DNA from: Kryptolebias marmoratus
Taxonomy: Eukaryota > Chordata > Actinopteri > Cyprinodontiformes > Rivulidae
Length of the DNA stretch: 64,000 nt
Reading direction: 5' to 3'
Assembly: GCF_001649575.2 (NCBI RefSeq)
Contig: NC_051446.1
Coordinates: 20,749,348 to 20,813,347 of the forward strand
The notes beneath the pieces are model-generated. The model ran no database searches, was not told where the DNA came from, and was given only the letters and a program-made list of their open reading frames with translations. Every line of letters begins with the position of its first letter. Positions within the stretch are counted from its first letter, which is position 1. The position numbers and the translations under genes were made by a program. Below, piece after piece: positions 60,536-64,000 of this stretch.

Positions 60536-61375
60536 TACTTTCAGGCAGGATGTCCACTTAATATTGGTCGTTTGTCTGCAAGTGTTTTCGATATCGGTCC
60601 AAGAATCTATGCACAACCAAGACATGTGGTCAGCCTCGCCTAAAGTGACCTTTAAATGTACGTGAACGGACCGACAAACAGACACACACACAGTAACCTT
60701 TAGAGAGTGCCTGCTGAGTGTGTGACTTAGTGTGCGTTCGGTGTAAATATGCATGAGTAAGGCTGCCTGCACGTATTCCTCATGGTCAGCGGACGAAGGC
60801 AGGAGAGGGATCGAGGCGTGTGTCTGTATGTTGTGTGAACGCAGGGAGGTGGACTGTGAGTCATCGTTTGTGACTCACAAAGCGTCGGCAATCAAAGCGG
60901 CTCTCTCTTTTTAACACATTGTTTTTTTACGGCAGAAGCACGCAGATGGGCGCGCACTCCGCTCGCGGGAGAGCCACAAGCGCGTTCAATGTCACAGCCC
61001 GAAAATGTATTTTTTGCTCGGCGAGTTTTCATCCTTCCACCTCCCGCCGCCCCGTCCTGGACGTGCGCGCGTCCCGCGAACACACAACGAGCGCCGAGGC
61101 GCGGCAGACGAGCCGCACGCTGACTTCACCATATGCGGGGTTGGGAGTGGTAGCAGACGCCAAGACGAGAGGAACCAGTCAGCACCAGCGAAGCCCAGCA
61201 TGCCTCCTATCGCTTACTCATCACCAACCACAGGCCCAATAATAAATCCCACAAACACCGATTATGAAAGTTATCAACTTACTTTAGTTGCAATAAACGT
61301 GATCTCAGCCTGTTGCTTTGAAAGGCCCCTCCAAAGATGAAACAGAAAAGATGTCTCCCATCAGAAAATTCAACC

Positions 61376-61480
61376 AATAATGATCTGAAAACTAAAAACC
61401 TTTATTTAATTAGGCACGTCCTATTGAGATCACAGATCTCTTTTTCAAGGGAGGCCTATTAGTTTCTTTTAGGGAGGTTT
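61376..61480. repeat. Short interspersed repeat fragment
   Basis: CCTATTGAGATCACAGATCT followed by CTTTTTCAAGGGAGGCC is a motif I have seen repeatedly in fish and other vertebrate repeats. The family is not identified. Confidence 0.35.
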
Positions 61481-61629
61481 AAAGCAAGTTTCCAGTGTCT
61501 TAAATGTTTTACTCTCTTTAATATTAATTACAGATGAAACTTGTGATTGGTTAATAGGACTGTTTTGTGCAACAGTCAAAAGTACGAGCATGACCAAGAA
61601 AAGCATCAAGCCCTCGCTTATGAAGAACT

Positions 61630-61850
61630 CGCTGACTTTGCTGAAGAAGCTGAAGCTAAGTTGTTAAAGCTAAAAGTAGCATGACACTAGCTAAAAGCAT
61701 TAAAAGGCTAGCTAGAAGCTAGAAGTAGCATAAGAAATCAAAAATGGAACAAATATGCTGAAGTAGATTTTAAAAAAAAAAGTTTTTTAAGGAATTGAAG
61801 AGATCTCGATGTATTTCTATGGGGTAAATGTTTGTAAATAAAGATAAATA
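61630..61850 (+). repeat. GCTAAA minisatellite element, copy 5
   Basis: An array with GCTAGCTAGAAGCTAGAAGT units at 61650-61735, followed by AATATGCTGAAGTAGATTTT, AGTTTTTTAAGGAATTGAAG and TTTGTAAATAAAGATAAA. This is the best-preserved 3' flank of the family. Confidence 0.75.
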
Positions 61851-62244
61851 GTTTGAAAAGTATAAAAGTTATAAAAACCAGAAGTCACAGCACCCATCCT
61901 GAATGCGCTGTTGATATATATGAGTGGCTAATATAGCACAAAGTACCCAGAAGTAGTTAGATTGCAAAAAATAAAAGACAAATAAAAAACAGGAATTCTG
62001 CTTTAGCGTGCAAACACCTGCAGGAGCGTGTGGAAGTGTAACAGCAGCTGATCCACTCCTACATGCACGTCAGTCCCTGTGGTGCACGCAAACGCAAAAC
62101 TCGTTCGGCTACAAAAGTTGCTTGAAGGGCTGATCTGGCTCAGAGGTTAGTTTTCAGTTCTGGTCGTTTCAGACCTTCAGAGCTCCCATCGAACACTTTG
62201 AGAACTAACTGATCGCACAAGACCTGCTTTTAAAACTGTTGGAG

Positions 62245-62750
62245 TCAACGCCGTCTGTCTGTTAGCAAAATACCTCCCGAACAACTGGGTGGCTTTTATT
62301 TAAGCTTTCACTAAGGAGTTGTTAGGCGTACATCTATTAACTCGTTAACTTTTGGAGTCAGTCAAATCCAAGATGACCGCCACAGCTAACTGACCTCAGG
62401 AAGTGCAAAAATAGCTAAAACTCCATTCATTTTTCAGACATTTTGCTGAAACTTGGCTTGGTTGCAGCTAAGACTAAGTCACAACACACTCCAAACACTC
62501 CACACTGCTCAACATCTTTGCAAATTCTCCCCAGAGCCAGTCAGTTTTAAAGATAATCATCTAAAATTTGATGTGGTAGTCGCTGAAAGTGCTCCTCAAC
62601 AGATCTCACAAGAGGTCGCAACATCGAATGAGAGAACGAGACAGGGCAGAACGTCATTTACATTGACTAGATTTCTCTTCATAAGACGATTTTAAAGGTG
62701 GCTGAAAGGTGTTGGGTGATATGCTTTCCTTCAAGGAATGCTATTCCTTT
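62245..62750 (+). repeat. Modular repeat family A, copy 10
   Basis: GTTAGCAAAATACCTCCCGA at about 62261, CAAGATGACCGCCACAGCTA at about 62370, GATGTGGTAGTCGCTGAAAG at about 62570, and tail GAAAGGTGTTGGGTGATATG and CTTTCCTTCAAGGAATGC near 62705-62740. Confidence 0.7.
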
Positions 62751-63329
62751 AATTTATAATCTTATGTAGTGAATATTTTTCTCCAGACGATAAATATTTT
62801 AGTTGATAAAATTCTATTAGCCAGTTGTTTTATGTGCATTTCCATCAAAAAGCAATAAGGAAAGTTGCACATGTTGGACTACTTGGGCTGTCAGTTTGAT
62901 TCTCGCAAAAGAAATTTAGGATTTTTTTCCCTCTACGGGGAAAAGGAACCATATGAAGTCACTTAAATAATGCACGGATTCGCAATAATCTGCAGTTTGA
63001 AATCAAGGCGAGCCGAGCGTTGGAACGGATCGTCGTCGACGATGAGGGATGTTTGTCTGACACGCGTCACAACTGTTGGTGCAAAAGCTCACAGGATCCC
63101 GCAAGACGGACAAGTGAACAGCGCCCAACTCAAGACAGAGCGAGACACACTTGGTGTTAAGAGACAAGTGTCAGCTGATTGGCTTCCTGTCTCACTGACT
63201 GGCACAGATTTAAATTCTGATGGCCACATTTTGAGCTGCGAAGAAGGGAAAAAAAAAAAAAAAAAGAAAGAAAGAAAACTGTCCCCTTTGGCCGTCAGCG
63301 CTCGAGAAGCAATCGCAGCAAAAGTTTTT

Positions 63330-63650
63330 ACTGCAGAATGTACAATTTCCCTTGATCTGTCTTCGCATCTAATGGGACTAATTCTGCCTCCTCGTGCCGC
63401 TGCTAACAGCCATTACAGTACAACGCTCATTAATGCTTAACACCCATGCAGTTCTTGTAATGAAAGTCATGGCACCACATACAGAGCTCTACCCTCACAA
63501 TATCAGGGAGATGCACAGTTACTAGCTTCAGCACAGGAGATGTGTTGCAATCAAACTGGTAAATGTATACGTTTCTTTCCTGGTAATTGCATCCTGTTAG
63601 CGAGTGTACACATTAACACTTTAAACATTCGTCGCAATGCTAATGGGGAG
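63330..63650. other. Candidate conserved non-coding element
   Basis: High-complexity sequence rich in ATTA/TAAT motifs within the nrxn1 intron, without repeats. It could be an enhancer; no comparative evidence is available here. Confidence 0.2.
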
Positions 63651-64000
63651 CCGACAAAAGCCCCCACCAGTAATCTCCAGGAGCATAAAGACATCAGACG
63701 GATCGCCGTGTTTTCAGAGGATGAAGGGAGAAGATGGAGAGTTGGGAGCCGGGCACAGGTCTGGCGATGGGAGGGGGTGCGAGGAGGAGGACGGTGGGAG
63801 GGGGAGGGGGAGGACAGGAGTGTAGAAAAGCGATGGTGAGGAAAGATAGGAGCGCGCGCAGGAAAGTGGGAAAAGAGAGGTGGAGAGAGAAGGTCGGAGA
63901 CGAAACGGGGGAGACGAGGAGGGAGATAAGACTGCGGCGTTTCTCAGCAGGAGCGCTGCGTCTCTCTCCTTGGGCTCTGCCACTCGACACAGTCTCAAAT

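Larger units (their letters stand above)
56526..64000 (+). other. nrxn1: nrxn1 intron downstream of SS1, to window end
   Basis: Contains family A repeats, a SINE and a GCTAAA element. No frame with the constitutive YIATFKG-type neurexin exon occurs, so it must lie beyond 64000. 63240-63260 is an A-rich run, and 63720-63960 is GA-rich on +. Confidence 0.6.

Overview
This is a vertebrate nuclear window, almost certainly from a ray-finned (teleost) fish. Coding exons are short and carry canonical GT-AG introns. Tc1/mariner, RTE/Rex3-type LINE and tRNA-derived SINE fragments are plentiful, and (CA)n microsatellites are dense. Three genes can be read from the sequence: the 3' part of psme4 (+ strand), all of chac2 (- strand), and the 5' part of an alpha-neurexin most like nrxn1 (+ strand). 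The mammalian orthologues lie in the same chromosomal neighbourhood (human 2p16), which supports the calls. The a/b teleost paralogue cannot be decided for psme4 or nrxn1 from this window alone.

Layout. 1-390 is the decayed 3' end of a Tc1-like transposon. 2294-15804 holds the last 15 coding exons of psme4 (630 codons, ending in the YYA tail that docks on the 20S proteasome). Its introns carry several dispersed repeats. 16649-16733 holds opposing poly(A) signals of psme4 and chac2, which converge tail to tail. 17306-19230 is chac2 in three exons (179 aa). 19.4-45.9 kb is a long intergenic region with no convincing coding exon. It holds LINE, SINE and MITE fragments, several unclassified repeat families, and GA- or CT-rich tracts. 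45.9-47.0 kb is a GC- and CpG-rich block that looks like the nrxn1 alpha promoter. A 537-base assembly gap (47342-47878) interrupts the nrxn1 5' leader. 48099-48822 is the first coding exon of alpha-neurexin (signal peptide, LNS1, EGF-A). It is followed by three phase-1 microexons of 18, 30 and 12 nt (54904-54921, 55567-55596, 56514-56525) that match the splice-site-1 (SS1) cassette cluster. 56526-64000 is the next nrxn1 intron, with more repeats and no further exon that I can see.

Functionally the genes are independent. PSME4/PA200 is a nuclear proteasome activator, CHAC2 degrades cytosolic glutathione, and neurexin-1 is a presynaptic adhesion receptor. I found no unknown gene system. The most interesting material is regulatory and repetitive: the SS1 microexon cluster with nearby Rbfox-type TGCATG motifs and a TATC microsatellite beside one donor; a modular repeat built as head-(unit)n-tail with one to three units; a dispersed repeat in which a GCTAAA-rich minisatellite is joined to a conserved 3' flank; and a repeat family rich in DR1-type nuclear-receptor half-sites.
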